A DNA stretch of 64,000 bases from assembly GCA_014843695.1 (NCBI GenBank), contig CM026390.1, positions 97,458,210 to 97,522,209 on the forward strand, written 5' to 3'. Of the stretch, positions 34,243-43,818 are shown one piece after another (positions within the stretch are counted from its first letter, which is position 1; each line of letters opens with the position of its first letter). The position numbers were made by a program, and so were the translations under genes. A model generated the notes under the pieces. That model did no database searches, was not told the DNA's origin, and worked only from the letters and a program-made list of their open reading frames with translations. Source of the stretch: Archivesica marissinica (Eukaryota > Mollusca > Bivalvia > Venerida > Vesicomyidae).

Positions 34243-34978
34243 TTTTTTTTTTCTTTTTTTTATTGAATATATTTATACTGTTTTCACAAAATTATACATT
34301 ACAGTTTGATATTAACAGAAATTATTTGCAAATGTGTACATATTTATCAAATGTGGTCAAGTTACAAAAATATTTAAATCTATCATTCTCTCTTTCTCCC
34401 TCACATACATAGCCTCGTATTCACACTTACATCCCCCATTCACTCACACAACCAACACCCACGCACGCATTCAAACCCAGCAAGTACAGAAATATAGGAC
34501 GTAGCTGTATTTGTTTTTTAAGGAATAAATATGCATGTTGGACAGGAGGCATCTTTTTTTCACTCACTGTTTGTGTGTTATCATTTTTGGTATTTGTCAG
34601 TTATGTTAGGGGTATATTTTTCCATTTTTTATTATGTTTTTCTATTTTATCTCCTGTAAAGGCGATATGTTGTTCTATGTTTATTCTACTCTTTAAGTAA
34701 TTTTTAAAGACTGGTAAATTTGGTAACGTTTTTCTAAACTTATTTATGAAGATATAATACTTTGCTAAGAGCAATATAAAGTTTTTGGCATCAGCGTGAT
34801 TTGTCTTGTCTGTGTGTAAGAAATAAACTAATTCATATTTTATACAGAAATCAAATCCTTGTTGCTTGAAATAGTTACACAAATCATTCCAAAATGTTTG
34901 GATTGGCAAGCACTCCCAAAACAAATGCTCTATGCTTTCGGTATACATAGAACAAAAGTCACATAGATTGCAATTTAC
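34243..34978 (-). mobile_element. 5'-truncated LINE inserted in the kinase exon
   Basis: A 736-bp insert. On the minus strand it enters mid-frame at CNLCDFCSMYTESIEHLFWE, continues through a 115-residue open frame to KWKNIPLT and a stop at 34601, then a 3'UTR of about 350 bases ending in AATAAA and an A-rich tail at 34243-34262. The C-terminal zinc cluster matches the L1/Tx1-like fragment at 29515-30270. Its first bases create a TAA stop in the host frame. The target duplication is at most 2-3 bases (GC/AGC), short for this mechanism. The open frame and clean tail suggest a young insertion. Confidence 0.88.
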
Positions 34979-35124
34979 GCTATCTTCTTACCCTGATAAT
35001 CTTTAAGAACAGAGACGATTGTTTTTGGTGGTTCGTTTAAGTTGTCCTGCCACGCTATTTCTTCCTGTTGACGGTTGACCTGGTACATGGCCTGATCGCT
35101 ACCACGGTCCTCGAATTCCTTGAA
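34979..35124 (-). CDS. Kinase exon, 5' part (pre-kinase linker)
   Basis: After the acceptor ttgtttcag (AG at 35125-35126) the frame reads FKEFEDRGSDQAMYQVNRQQ, then EEIAWQDNLNEPPKTIVSVL and KDYQGKKIA, hydrophilic and probably helical. The LINE cuts codon GCG after GC. Joining to 34242 gives ...KKIA then FADIKLHSKIGRGGFG with the frame intact, and the combined exon is 315 codons including the stop. As the sequence stands, translation ends at a TAA three bases into the LINE. Confidence 0.85.
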
Positions 35125-35807
35125 CTGAAACAACATAAATAATATATGAAGAGGCAAAATAGAAGGAACCTTTTGATAAATAAATACAACTAACGCATAG
35201 AATGTGTTGTTTTCTTTGTATAACAGGAAATCTCTATGACGTTTGTATGATTTTTCAATAGTGAATATTGACTAGTTTTTTATAAATACTATTTCTATCT
35301 ATCAGCCCTATGCATATTCTAAAACTGACAACGCCATATCTAGATTATCACCATTACATTTATCTCAGTGAAAATAAGAATTAATCCTAGAATCTTAGGA
35401 GCTGAACGGTTTCTGGCACGGTTTTGACATTTAGCTCTGCTTGAAGATACACGCTAAAGGAATACTATTGTATTTCTGCAATGCATGCAATTCCACCATT
35501 GGTTACTTAGAAGTGGAGCCTCCGTACGAACATATTTGCGTATTTTAAGTCAATCGAAGGACAATGACTCTGGTGTTACTGGATCATTTTCACATCACTG
35601 CATGTATTTATTAACTCGACTATTGGCCCAACTAAGATGCTTAAAATGAAAAGGTATGGTTAATTAATGAAGCTCTAGAACAATGGATTCTTTTATGCAA
35701 CCCATATCTACCATAGGAAATGAACAATGTTTTACAGTTATGCTTTGGGTCAGATTTGTATATGGTTAACAGTTGTTCCAGGTCAGTTTAAAATTAAAAC
35801 ATTACAA

Positions 35808-36296
35808 GTGTGATATTGACCTTGAACCGACATGGCTGAAGCCAGTGTTCTGTTCATCGTCTAGAATTGGGCAACATTTGTGCCAAGTAAGTTTTAAAAT
35901 TGCCGTTGCAGTGCAATTGTTATGGCAGAGAAACAGAACAGAACAGATGTTTATTTCAAGACCTTTACATTTTGGAGTGGTCATCTAAGCATTATGTTGT
36001 AAGTGTAACCTTGAACATAGTTCGACTGACATGACTGAAACATGCGATCGGTCTGCACATCGTCTCGATATGGGTAATATTTGTGCCAAGTAATTTTTAA
36101 ATTGATTGAAGTATGGAGCGGACGAGAAAATAGCCATTTAGGCACGACGTTCTATGTGTGACCTTGACCTTTAATAACCAACATAATTGAAATAAATGCG
36201 GTCTACAAATCGTCTCGATATGGGAAGCATTTGTTCCAAGTAATTTAAAATTATGGTATGGATTGGAGACACATGCATGACGGACGGACGGATGTC
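35808..36296. repeat. Three diverged dispersed-repeat units
   Basis: Each unit includes a gaccttgac-like or gaccttgaa block, a gtctcgatatggg-type block and tttgtgccaagtaa. The last two blocks fall at 35861-35901, 36061-36102 and 36213-36253. The stretch ends in acggacggacgg. The style is familiar from mollusc intron repeats; family name not known to me. Confidence 0.6.
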
Positions 36297-36315
36297 ATTC
36301 CTATACACCCTTACG

Positions 36316-37385
36316 ATACATGTGGCAGGGAACACTCTTGCGATATGTGACAGGGGACACTCTAACGATATGTGGCAGGGGACACCCTTACGATATGTGG
36401 CAGGGGACAACCTTACGATATGTGGCAGGGGACAACCTTACGATATGTGGCAGGGGACACTCTAACGATATATGGCAGGGGACAACCTTACGATATGTGG
36501 CAGGGGACAACCTTACGATATGTGGCAGGGGACACTCTAACGATATATGGCAGGGGACAACCTTACGATATGTGGCAGGGGACACTCTTGCGATATATGA
36601 CAGGGAACACTCTACGATATGTGGCATGGCTTACGATATGTGGCAGGGGACAACCTTTACGATATGTAGCAGGGGGTATTCTTGCGATATGTGACAGGGG
36701 ACACTCTAACGATATGTGGCAGGGGACATACGATAGTGACAGGGGGGACACTCTAACGATATGTGGCAGGGGACACCCTTACGATAGTGCAGGGGACACT
36801 CTACGATATTGGCAGGGGACTTACGATTATGTGGCAGGGAAACCTTACGATATGTGCGGGGGTACTCTTGCGATATGTGACAGGGACACTCTAACGATTT
36901 GTGGCAGGGGACAACCTTACGATATGTGGGAGGGGCACTCTACGATATGTGGCAGGGACTTTACGATATGTGGCAGGGGGTACCCTTACGATATGTGGCA
37001 GGGGATACCCTTAAGATATGTGGCAGGGGGTACTCTTACGATATGTAGCAGGGGACACCCTTACGATATGTAGCATGGGATACCCTTACGATATGTAGCA
37101 GGGGATACCCTTACGATATGTAGCAGGGGGTACTCTTACGATATGTAGCAGGGGGTACCCTTACGATATGTGGCATGGGGTACCTTTACGATAGGTAGCA
37201 GGGGATACTACCCTTACGATATGTAGGGGATACCCGTACGATATGTAGCAGGGGGTACCCTTACGATATGTGGCAGGGGGTACCTTTACGATATGTAGCA
37301 GGGGATACCCTTACGATATGTAGCATGGGATACCATTACGATATGTAGCAGGGGATACCCGTACGATATGTGGCAGGGGATAACT
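36316..37385. repeat. Minisatellite, 25-bp unit
   Basis: The unit is acgatatgtggcaggggaca plus ccctt, about 43 copies by length. Variants tgtgg/tgtag/tgtga and ggggaca/gggggta are partly clustered: the second half is richer in gtagcaggggata. Scattered 1-5 base indels break the register between 36620 and 36960. Confidence 0.95.
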
Positions 37386-37523
37386 ATTAAGCATAAATTG
37401 TTCATTAATTAATTATCGATATGTGTTACAAAAATTAATGAATTGTTCTAGAGCTTCATTAATTGGCCATGACTGTTTAGGTCAATATTTAATTTAGCAA
37501 AAAGGTTGCATGGTAACATGCGC

Positions 37524-37675
37524 TATGGGGCGCCGTTTTGCTATTTATTCGTTATTTATGGATATCCATAATTCCAGGCGCGCCGATTTGCTATTTATTT
37601 ATTCAGCATTTATGGATATCCATAGACTTTTGGATATCCATAAATACTGAATAAATAGCAAAACGGCATCCCATA
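37524..37675. repeat. Complex hairpin (two left arms, one right arm)
   Basis: Left arms at 37524-37570 and about 37583-37623 both read ttgctatttatt...atttatggatatccata. The right arm at 37631-37675 is their inverse complement (tggatatccataaatactga and on). Outer ends tatggg/cccata also pair. Resembles a palindromic MITE with a partial internal duplication. Confidence 0.75.
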
Positions 37676-37908
37676 GTGCTCCATATGTTTATTTTCTATG
37701 TGGAGCTAAAACATGGGTCTGAATCAGTAACACCGTCTGATCAGGCTCTGTGTTATTTACACATTCCTTCCAATTTATTCGGCATTTTAAGGATTAAAAT
37801 GTGTAGCATAGGTGACAAACATGTAAGATCTGTATGGTACCAGGTACGGACACGTTTGTGAGCCCTTACATCCCATGGAATACAGTACTTAATCAAGGAT
37901 ACACATAC

Positions 37909-38991
37909 CTCGTCGCCATTCGCAATCCTATATATCATCTCCGGAATCTTCTTGGTCGTTGGACATTTGTGTAGAGGCATATAACCATGAGGCTTGCCGA
38001 CACGTCCCAGCATTCTATTGGTGCTTGTATCTCCGTACTTCTGTTTCTCTACTGATTTAGGTTTAGATGAGAATACAGCTGAATCGATTGGCTGGCCAAC
38101 CCGACCATGCCGCCTACGGAGAGCGATGTTTGTAAATAATCTGGTGGCGAGCTCGGGGTTATTCCCGTCATTCTTATGAATCACAGCTTCTCCATGAGGC
38201 ATCCCAACTAATTCCCTGTTTTGTCGATTGTTGACGTAAAATGTATCCTTTGCACCTTCATCTACATTCACCCCGTCCACATGCGTAGACCTATTGGAAC
38301 TATACGTAGGCACGTTATCCCGTGGATCTTTGGATACCGGCATACTGCCTAGTGGCATCCCAGCCAGACCGAGTCTTTGGTTAGCCGCATTGTCCACATA
38401 CGTCTTGGCGCTATGTGTAGATACATTGTTATCCGTTGTATCCATGGATACCGGCATATTGCCTAGTGACATCCCAGCCCGACCGAGTCTTTGGTTAGAA
38501 GCATTGTCCACATACGTCTTGGCGCTATGTGTAGATACATTGTTATCCGTTGTATCCATGGATACCGGCATATTGCCTAGTGACATCCCAGCCCGACCGA
38601 GTCTTTGGTTAGAAGCATTGTCCACATACGTCTTGGCGCTATGTGTAGATACATTGTTATCCGTTGTATCCATGGATACCGGCATACTGCCTAGTGACAT
38701 CCCAGCCCAACCGAGTATTTGGTTAGAAGCATTGTCCACATACGTCTTGGCGCTATGTCTAGATACATTGTAATCCGTTGTACCTTTGGATACCTGCATA
38801 CTGCCTAGTGGCATCCCAGCCCGACCGAGTCTTTGGTTAGCTGCATTGTCCACATACGTCTTGGCGCTATGTCTAGATACATTGTAATCCGTTGTACCTT
38901 TGGATACCGGCATACTTCCGCTAGGCATCCCAACACGGCCTAGTTTGCGGTTTTGTGCATTATCTACGTAGTTCTTCGGCATTCTGTTGAA
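37909..38991 (-). CDS. Repeat-rich N-terminal exon of the kinase gene
   Basis: The exon follows acceptor ttctttcag (38992-38994). ATG at 38982 starts MPKNYVDNAQNRKLGRVGMP, and 358 codons run to the donor at 37909 (NGDE|gtatgtg). It encodes about nine repeats. Six are 38-residue units of the form YVDNAxNQRLGRAGMxLGxM followed by PVSxDTTDNNVSTHSAKT; adjacent copies are nearly identical in DNA. Three diverged ones follow, keeping N-R-LGRVGxPxG (last: STNRMLGRVGKPHGYMPLHK). No transmembrane segment or signal peptide is seen. I do not recognise the repeat from a named domain family. Phase 0 at the donor matches the kinase exon. The true 5' end and any upstream exon are not identified, and the ATG choice is the first in the exon. 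Confidence 0.8.
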
Positions 38992-39847
38992 CTGAAAGAA
39001 TTTACAAATTAATTTCATCAACATATATATACAAAATGTATTATAATAATACACTATATAAAACATCGCTTTTTAAAAGCACAGTTTGCATAGTCTTCGC
39101 TATTTGCATAGTCTTTGAAGTGCGCGTGCGTGCGTGTGTGCGTGTGTGTGTGTGCGTGCTTCGCTACAATATGATAAGACACTGTTTTCATAATCGCTAC
39201 GCAGCGTAACTAGTATACAATTATAATGTGCACACAATTTCTATCTAAACATGAATCAATCGGTTTCTTATAGAAATTAATGATGGGCATTCTAACTAGT
39301 AATGAAACTCAATGAAATGCATCCCCTACGTTTGTATTACATACTGTACCTGTTCAAGTGGAGGTCTGTTCCAGATATACACGTAATACCAATTTCACCC
39401 GGGAGTTTGTGGTTTTAAATATTATAAAAGTCAAGTCAAGTCAAAGTTTGTTTTGGCATATACATGTACATCGCCAAGAAACATGTATACAGAAAAGCAT
39501 GATATATATACGGTATGAGTAACCATAGCAATAACATTTACGAAATATAGTGTTGCTTAACAATATAATTGATATTCAGTGTATCACAAATCATTATTAT
39601 GCTAGTAACATACAAGTAACGTGTAGCTAAAAGCGATACTACATCGGTGAAAACGCCACTTTCTACAGAATTGTAATTTCCTATTATATGGTGCAATTGT
39701 TTTCCAAACATTTGTCTCAAAAACTGAGTATTTCAAAACAGTATACGACGTTTGTTGACATAACACAATAATATAATTAGGGTCACATCCATGCGTAATA
39801 CACGCGTGTTTTCTGAATAACAAGCTATATGTGTGTTTTACGTTTAG
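38992..39847. other. Upstream of the repeat exon; no exon identified
   Basis: Contains a GT-rich microsatellite (39119-39158) and a (gtcaa)n run near 39429-39443. A first, perhaps non-coding, exon or promoter of the kinase gene should lie here or further up, but none is visible. Confidence 0.4.
39119..39158. repeat. GT/GC microsatellite
   Basis: Alternating gtgcgtgtgt-type sequence. Confidence 0.85.
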
Positions 39848-40125
39848 TTATCGTCGCTACCGGTTACCCATATGAGCCACGCCTCCTGAAGAGATTAGTC
39901 ATTTTAGATTTTGGAGGATAGTGCAATGATACAGAAAGAGACTCATTCCAGAGTCTCCTCTGGTTCTGTTACGTACAAGGTGTAAAGCACCGACACGAGA
40001 CCTCGGTTTAACGTCCCATATGAAAGACTGTTAATTGTATTAGGGTCACACTGAAAGTATGTATGTATGTTCCTTTAATGTCAAACCCCTCGCGGGGGAT
40101 CGAACCTGCGATCCCTGGATTACCA
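39848..40125 (-). mobile_element. SINE family 1 with a 42-bp internal insertion
   Basis: Inverse complement of the copy at 5124-5390, from tatcgtcgctaccggttacc to the tRNA head ending cctggattacca. At about 40051-40092 an extra 42 bp, including gtatgtatgttcctttaatg, interrupts the junction between body and head relative to the copy at 26972-27086. Confidence 0.75.
40060..40092 (+). repeat. Dispersed short motif, copy 2
   Basis: gtatgtatgttcctttaatg then tcaaacccctcgc, sitting inside a SINE. See copies at 27295-27339 and 44476-44507. Confidence 0.6.
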
Positions 40126-41092
40126 ACAACAAGCTTTTATCTCATATGTGTGCCTATGAATATTTATTTTTAGACTAATCTAATTTATATGCATGGTCGC
40201 TAAACGATCTTAGACAACGACTAAGTCACATGGTCCAATGAAAAAGCCACATTTCTCGCTTCTAAATCGTATAGACGTGAGCTGACAGACAGACAGACAT
40301 ATACTTTTATTCTCTCAGGTACATGTGTACAACATGAGGGTATATAACAGAAACAAATATTAGGCCACGTGGTGCTTCCGGGAATGACCTGAAATTAAAG
40401 CAGTTGTATAAACAATCATATCATGCATAATAATGTATAGAAATATGCTGGGGGATTCTTCTTCATGTATCCAAATTGTACATACAAATACAATATTATT
40501 CACGACATAGTTCCACTATTACGTCTAAATGATATAAAACGAAAGACAAATATAATATTTAAAGAGTGTGGGATATAATAGTTAATATACTTATTCTCTG
40601 TCGGATTGTTTGTCATTTTGGGATGAAAGGTCAATCGATTGTTATTGGCCTGGTGACGTGTAATGAATGAAAATAATTTTACTATCATACTGACTCACGT
40701 AGTAGACAAAATAATCCTATCGTGCGGATTAGTATTTATGAGTTGGGTAAATTGGTCTCGTAATGAGTCTAATATTTTTCCCACGGTCATAGAGTACGGG
40801 ATAAAATGTATCTATAGTTTTGTGATTATTGCTTTTGTTTGGATTTTCTTCCCGTTTGTGGAAAATAATGAGGTTTTGTATAATATTCGGCAAGAGTATA
40901 TGTATCAGGCGTTTTTAAATATCATAATATGAATCTAATGATGAATTTCAGTGGAGTTAATTATACTTTCGTTATGGATTATCAATTTTTGCGAACCATA
41001 AAGTGGTAAGTATATGTAATGAGATTTGAATAATTAATGCAATACCTATCAAATATCGTAATATGTCCAACTTGCGAAGCTTCAAAAAATTA
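40126..41092. other. LINE 3' flank and unassigned sequence
   Basis: The part nearest 41092 is probably the 3'UTR of the LINE on the minus strand. A (cagA)n-like run lies at 40290-40303. No gene seen. Confidence 0.4.
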
Positions 41093-43222
41093 CTAACAAA
41101 ATTTAGACATGATAATACGAGTAAATTTACTAAGATTTACCAGGGCAGTTTCAGATGATGTATTTAATATCTTGGAGAAACAATGCATGTTGTCTGACAA
41201 CACAAAGTCGTGCAGATAGGTATTCCGATCTTGTGTAAAGTAATCGCATTTGAGCAGATAGTGTTGCTCAGAGCCAACTTCCCCGTTATTACATAACCTA
41301 CAAATACTATCTAGGAAGGCTGTTCCTCCCCATCTGGATGTTTCCAGAGGAAGGCGATTGTTACAGGTACGATATCTGAAGAGTGTCAAATAGTCTTGGT
41401 TAGTGATAATGTTGATATATTTTTCATATTCTAATGCCTGTTTAAAAGAATTATAAATTTTACCCTTGTTTGATAGTTGCATTTGGCTATGCCAATGCTG
41501 CTTATATTGGTCTATTAATATTTTCTGTATATGCTTATGGGTACTTTTATTAATTAAGGTATTTTGGTTAAGCCAAAGATCAGGTCTAACTACAGAATTT
41601 AGGATTTCTTTTATTTTACTGATCCATCGGAAATTTGTATCAGGTTGATTAATCATGTACCTATATATCAATAATGACAACTTGTTTTCTTTTCCAAGTA
41701 ATATCCTCGTCCAAAAAGATATAATTTTTGTATGTGCAATGATAGATATAGGGTATCTACCAAGTTCTCCAAATAACATATACCTAGGTGTACTTTTTCG
41801 GGCGTTGGTTATTCGCCTGAGAAATGAATTATGCACTTTTTCTTGTAAATCTAGATTTTCGTAGCCAAATACCTCTGATCCATATGTTAGTATGGGTACT
41901 ACAGTGTGATCGAATAGTTTAATAATTAAATCTGGCGGTAAATCTGCATTATTAGACTTAGTAAAAAGTAAGTGCATTGCTTTATTTGCCTGTTGGGTAA
42001 CATGTTTTCTAGCCTTCAAAAAAGATCCATTACTAGAGAGTGTAACACCAAGGTAGTGGTAATTGTCTGTGATTTCAAGACCTTGGTCACCTAATTTAAA
42101 GTCAAAGTTATTAAGGTTCCTAGCTCCAAAAACAATTACTTTTGTTTTATTAGGGTTTACTACTAATTTCCATTGGGCACAGTAATTATTAAAATGATTC
42201 AGGCAGTTTTGAAAGTCGACAGGGTTATTGGAAACAATGACGGTGTCGTCTGCGTAAAGCAGAAGTAGTAGTTTAAGCCAAGTTTCATCACTGAACGTGT
42301 CCTCAAGCTGTATGCCAACGGCACCGTTTGCTTCCAGATGTGACTGTAGGTCGTTTAAATATAAAGAGAAGAGGATCGGGCTTAAGTTTTCACCCTGCCG
42401 GACACCGATTTCTGATGAGAAGAATGGCGATTGATTACCATTATGGGTTACACATGATTTTATATTCTGATACATATTATATATAACCTGGAACAACTTA
42501 CCATTAATAAAATTTTGCAAAAGCTTGTGCCATAAACCGAAACGCCATATTTTATCAAAACATTGTGAAAAATCTATAAAGGAACAGAATAGCTTCTGTT
42601 TTCGTTTCTTAAGTATTTCAACAAGGGAGTGTAATGTAAAAATATGATCAGAACACGAGTATCCGTTTCTAAACCCTGCCTGATTTTCATTTAATAATTG
42701 GGAGTCTTCAACATAGCTTGTTAGTCTAAGATTAAGTACAGCTGTGAATAGTTTACCTAGGCATGATAGTATTGTAATTGGTCTGTATGACCCTGTGTCA
42801 CCAGGATCTCCTTTATTTTTATATATTGGAATTATAGAGCCTTCTAGCCACGATCTTGGTACGAGTCCTGAGTCTAGGATACAGTTAAATAGGCGGTTAT
42901 ATATTGGTAATAGGGAGTCTTTTGTGGCTTTAATATATTCGTTTAGGATGTTGTCTGTCGGGCTAGACGCTTTACCATTATTTAATTTATTGATACACTT
43001 TAGGATTTCTTGGTCGGTAATTTTTGAGTTAAGATATTGGTTTGAATTCTCTAAAAAGTCATCGGTTATGAATTGATTGTTTTCATCTGCAAAGTGAGGG
43101 TTTGTATTTATACGTTTAAAGTGTTCGAAAAAATCATTTATTTTTGGTGATCCATCAATCTTAGATTTTGGTTTAAGCCCTTTAAGAAAGTTCCAATATT
43201 GTTTTGGGTTATTAGAATACAT
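41093..43222 (-). CDS. LINE reverse transcriptase, long intact frame (709 codons)
   Basis: Copies the element's RNA into the genome. Polymerase motifs are in order: SYRPITILSCLGKLFTAVL, NENQAGFRNGYSCSDHI, CSFIDFSQCFDKIWR (motif A aspartate), GVRQGENLSPILFSLYLNDL (motif B), YADDTVIV (catalytic pair), NPNKTKVIVFG, YHYLGVTLSSNGSF. A C-terminal cluster CRLCNNGEVGSEQHYLLKC (C-x2-C...H-x4-C) follows. No stop or frameshift occurs in 709 codons. Upstream, at about 43285, one frameshift joins DLSDLDNVHKW to HLSEIYNEL, and no endonuclease domain is seen, so the copy is 5'-truncated or broken. Clade not assigned. Confidence 0.92.
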   Translation of the reverse strand: MYSNNPKQYWNFLKGLKPKSKIDGSPKINDFFEHFKRINTNPHFADENNQFITDDFLENSNQYLNSKITDQEILKCINKLNNGKASSPTDNILNEYIKATKDSLLPIYNRLFNCILDSGLVPRSWLEGSIIPIYKNKGDPGDTGSYRPITILSCLGKLFTAVLNLRLTSYVEDSQLLNENQAGFRNGYSCSDHIFTLHSLVEILKKRKQKLFCSFIDFSQCFDKIWRFGLWHKLLQNFINGKLFQVIYNMYQNIKSCVTHNGNQSPFFSSEIGVRQGENLSPILFSLYLNDLQSHLEANGAVGIQLEDTFSDETWLKLLLLLYADDTVIVSNNPVDFQNCLNHFNNYCAQWKLVVNPNKTKVIVFGARNLNNFDFKLGDQGLEITDNYHYLGVTLSSNGSFLKARKHVTQQANKAMHLLFTKSNNADLPPDLIIKLFDHTVVPILTYGSEVFGYENLDLQEKVHNSFLRRITNARKSTPRYMLFGELGRYPISIIAHTKIISFWTRILLGKENKLSLLIYRYMINQPDTNFRWISKIKEILNSVVRPDLWLNQNTLINKSTHKHIQKILIDQYKQHWHSQMQLSNKGKIYNSFKQALEYEKYINIITNQDYLTLFRYRTCNNRLPLETSRWGGTAFLDSICRLCNNGEVGSEQHYLLKCDYFTQDRNTYLHDFVLSDNMHCFSKILNTSSETALVNLSKFTRIIMSKFC

Positions 43223-43435
43223 GTTCCTTAATTTACTTGCATTTGTATGCCACTTATGTACGTTGTCTAAGTCAGATAGATCAACTCATTGTATATTTCG
43301 CTAAGATGGGCCAATTCGTGATTTATCCTATACGTATCACTCAGGTCGACCACCACAACATGCACGTCGTGACCTAGGCACGCCCCGCAGTAGCAGCTCA
43401 TTCAAGACTTTGTCTCATCGACACAAACTCTGTTC
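43223..43435 (-). pseudogene. Upstream, frameshifted continuation of the LINE frame
   Basis: The minus strand reads INHELAHLSEIYNEL, then after a one-base shift DLSDLDNVHKWHTNASKLRN, leading into the intact frame. Further upstream CYCGACLGHDVHVVVVDLS is open but unrecognised. Confidence 0.5.
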
Positions 43436-43729
43436 CTAGTGTAGACATACATTAGGGGACCAGCACGGGGATGCCGTGACGTGATGAAGACCCTTGAAGA
43501 GGATATCTGAGCCGGTTTCTGCTACTGCGGGATTACAGATATGAAGGATATGGCCGTAACAAGGATCCGTTGTTCGAAGGAAGCACTCACCACCCATGCA
43601 GGACCACAGGGATTCGGCACGTTTGGGGGTACTAGTATATATATTTAAGTAAATATCCCTAGCTTGGGAACAGGCGTTGATATAGTTTGCCTGGTCAGTC
43701 ATATAAATATATTTTAACACCGATACCAT
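43436..43729 (-). other. Unrecognised 97-codon open frame
   Basis: Contains TPKRAESLWSCMGGECFLRT and CYGHILHICNPAVAETGSD. It is more protein-like in composition than most chance frames here, but I cannot name it. It may be part of the LINE or of the repeat whose end lies at 43785-43818. Confidence 0.3.
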
Positions 43730-43784
43730 TAATTGGGCCGTATTGAGTTTCTGATAATATCAACGTGTTATTTTGCCAGCGGTA

Positions 43785-43818
43785 AATTAGTGAAAAATCG
43801 ACAGACTGGAACCCAGGC
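43785..43818 (-). repeat. Dispersed 30-bp repeat end, copy 2
   Basis: Inverse complement of 14617-14648 (cctgggttccagtctgtcga with the following tttttcact), with weaker similarity beyond. Confidence 0.6.

Larger units (their letters stand above)
35662..37464. mobile_element. Segment bounded by a perfect 23-bp inverted repeat
   Basis: aattaatgaagctctagaac and the next three bases (35662-35684) are the exact inverse complement of 37442-37464. The 1.8 kb between them holds three diverged dispersed-repeat units and the 25-bp minisatellite. This could be a non-autonomous DNA element with a tandem-repeat core, as reported for some bivalve elements, or chance juxtaposition of two copies of one short repeat. 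I could not identify a target duplication. Confidence 0.45.
35125..37908 (-). other. Intron of the repeat-kinase gene (2.8 kb)
   Basis: The donor GAG|gtatgtg at 37909/37908 and the acceptor ttgtttcag|TTC at 35125/35124 are both phase 0. The intron contains three dispersed-repeat units, a 25-bp minisatellite, a 23-bp inverted repeat pair and a complex hairpin, annotated separately. No additional exon was recognised inside. Confidence 0.75.

Noticed and set aside
33857..34309. Plus-strand frames of 150 and 132 codons over the kinase exon
   Set aside because: They are antisense shadows of the kinase coding sequence.
34243..34978. The insert as an intron of the kinase gene
   Set aside because: Although it starts with gtaaat, the other end is an A-run without a pyrimidine tract, and splicing at the nearest AG would shift the frame into a stop.
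36320..37073. Frames of 124 and 233 codons in the 25-bp minisatellite
   Set aside because: Three 25-bp units make 25 codons, so openness follows from the period; the array lies in an intron on the opposite strand to the gene.
38294..38773. 159-codon plus-strand frame over the repeat exon
   Set aside because: Antisense shadow of the 114-bp in-frame repeats.
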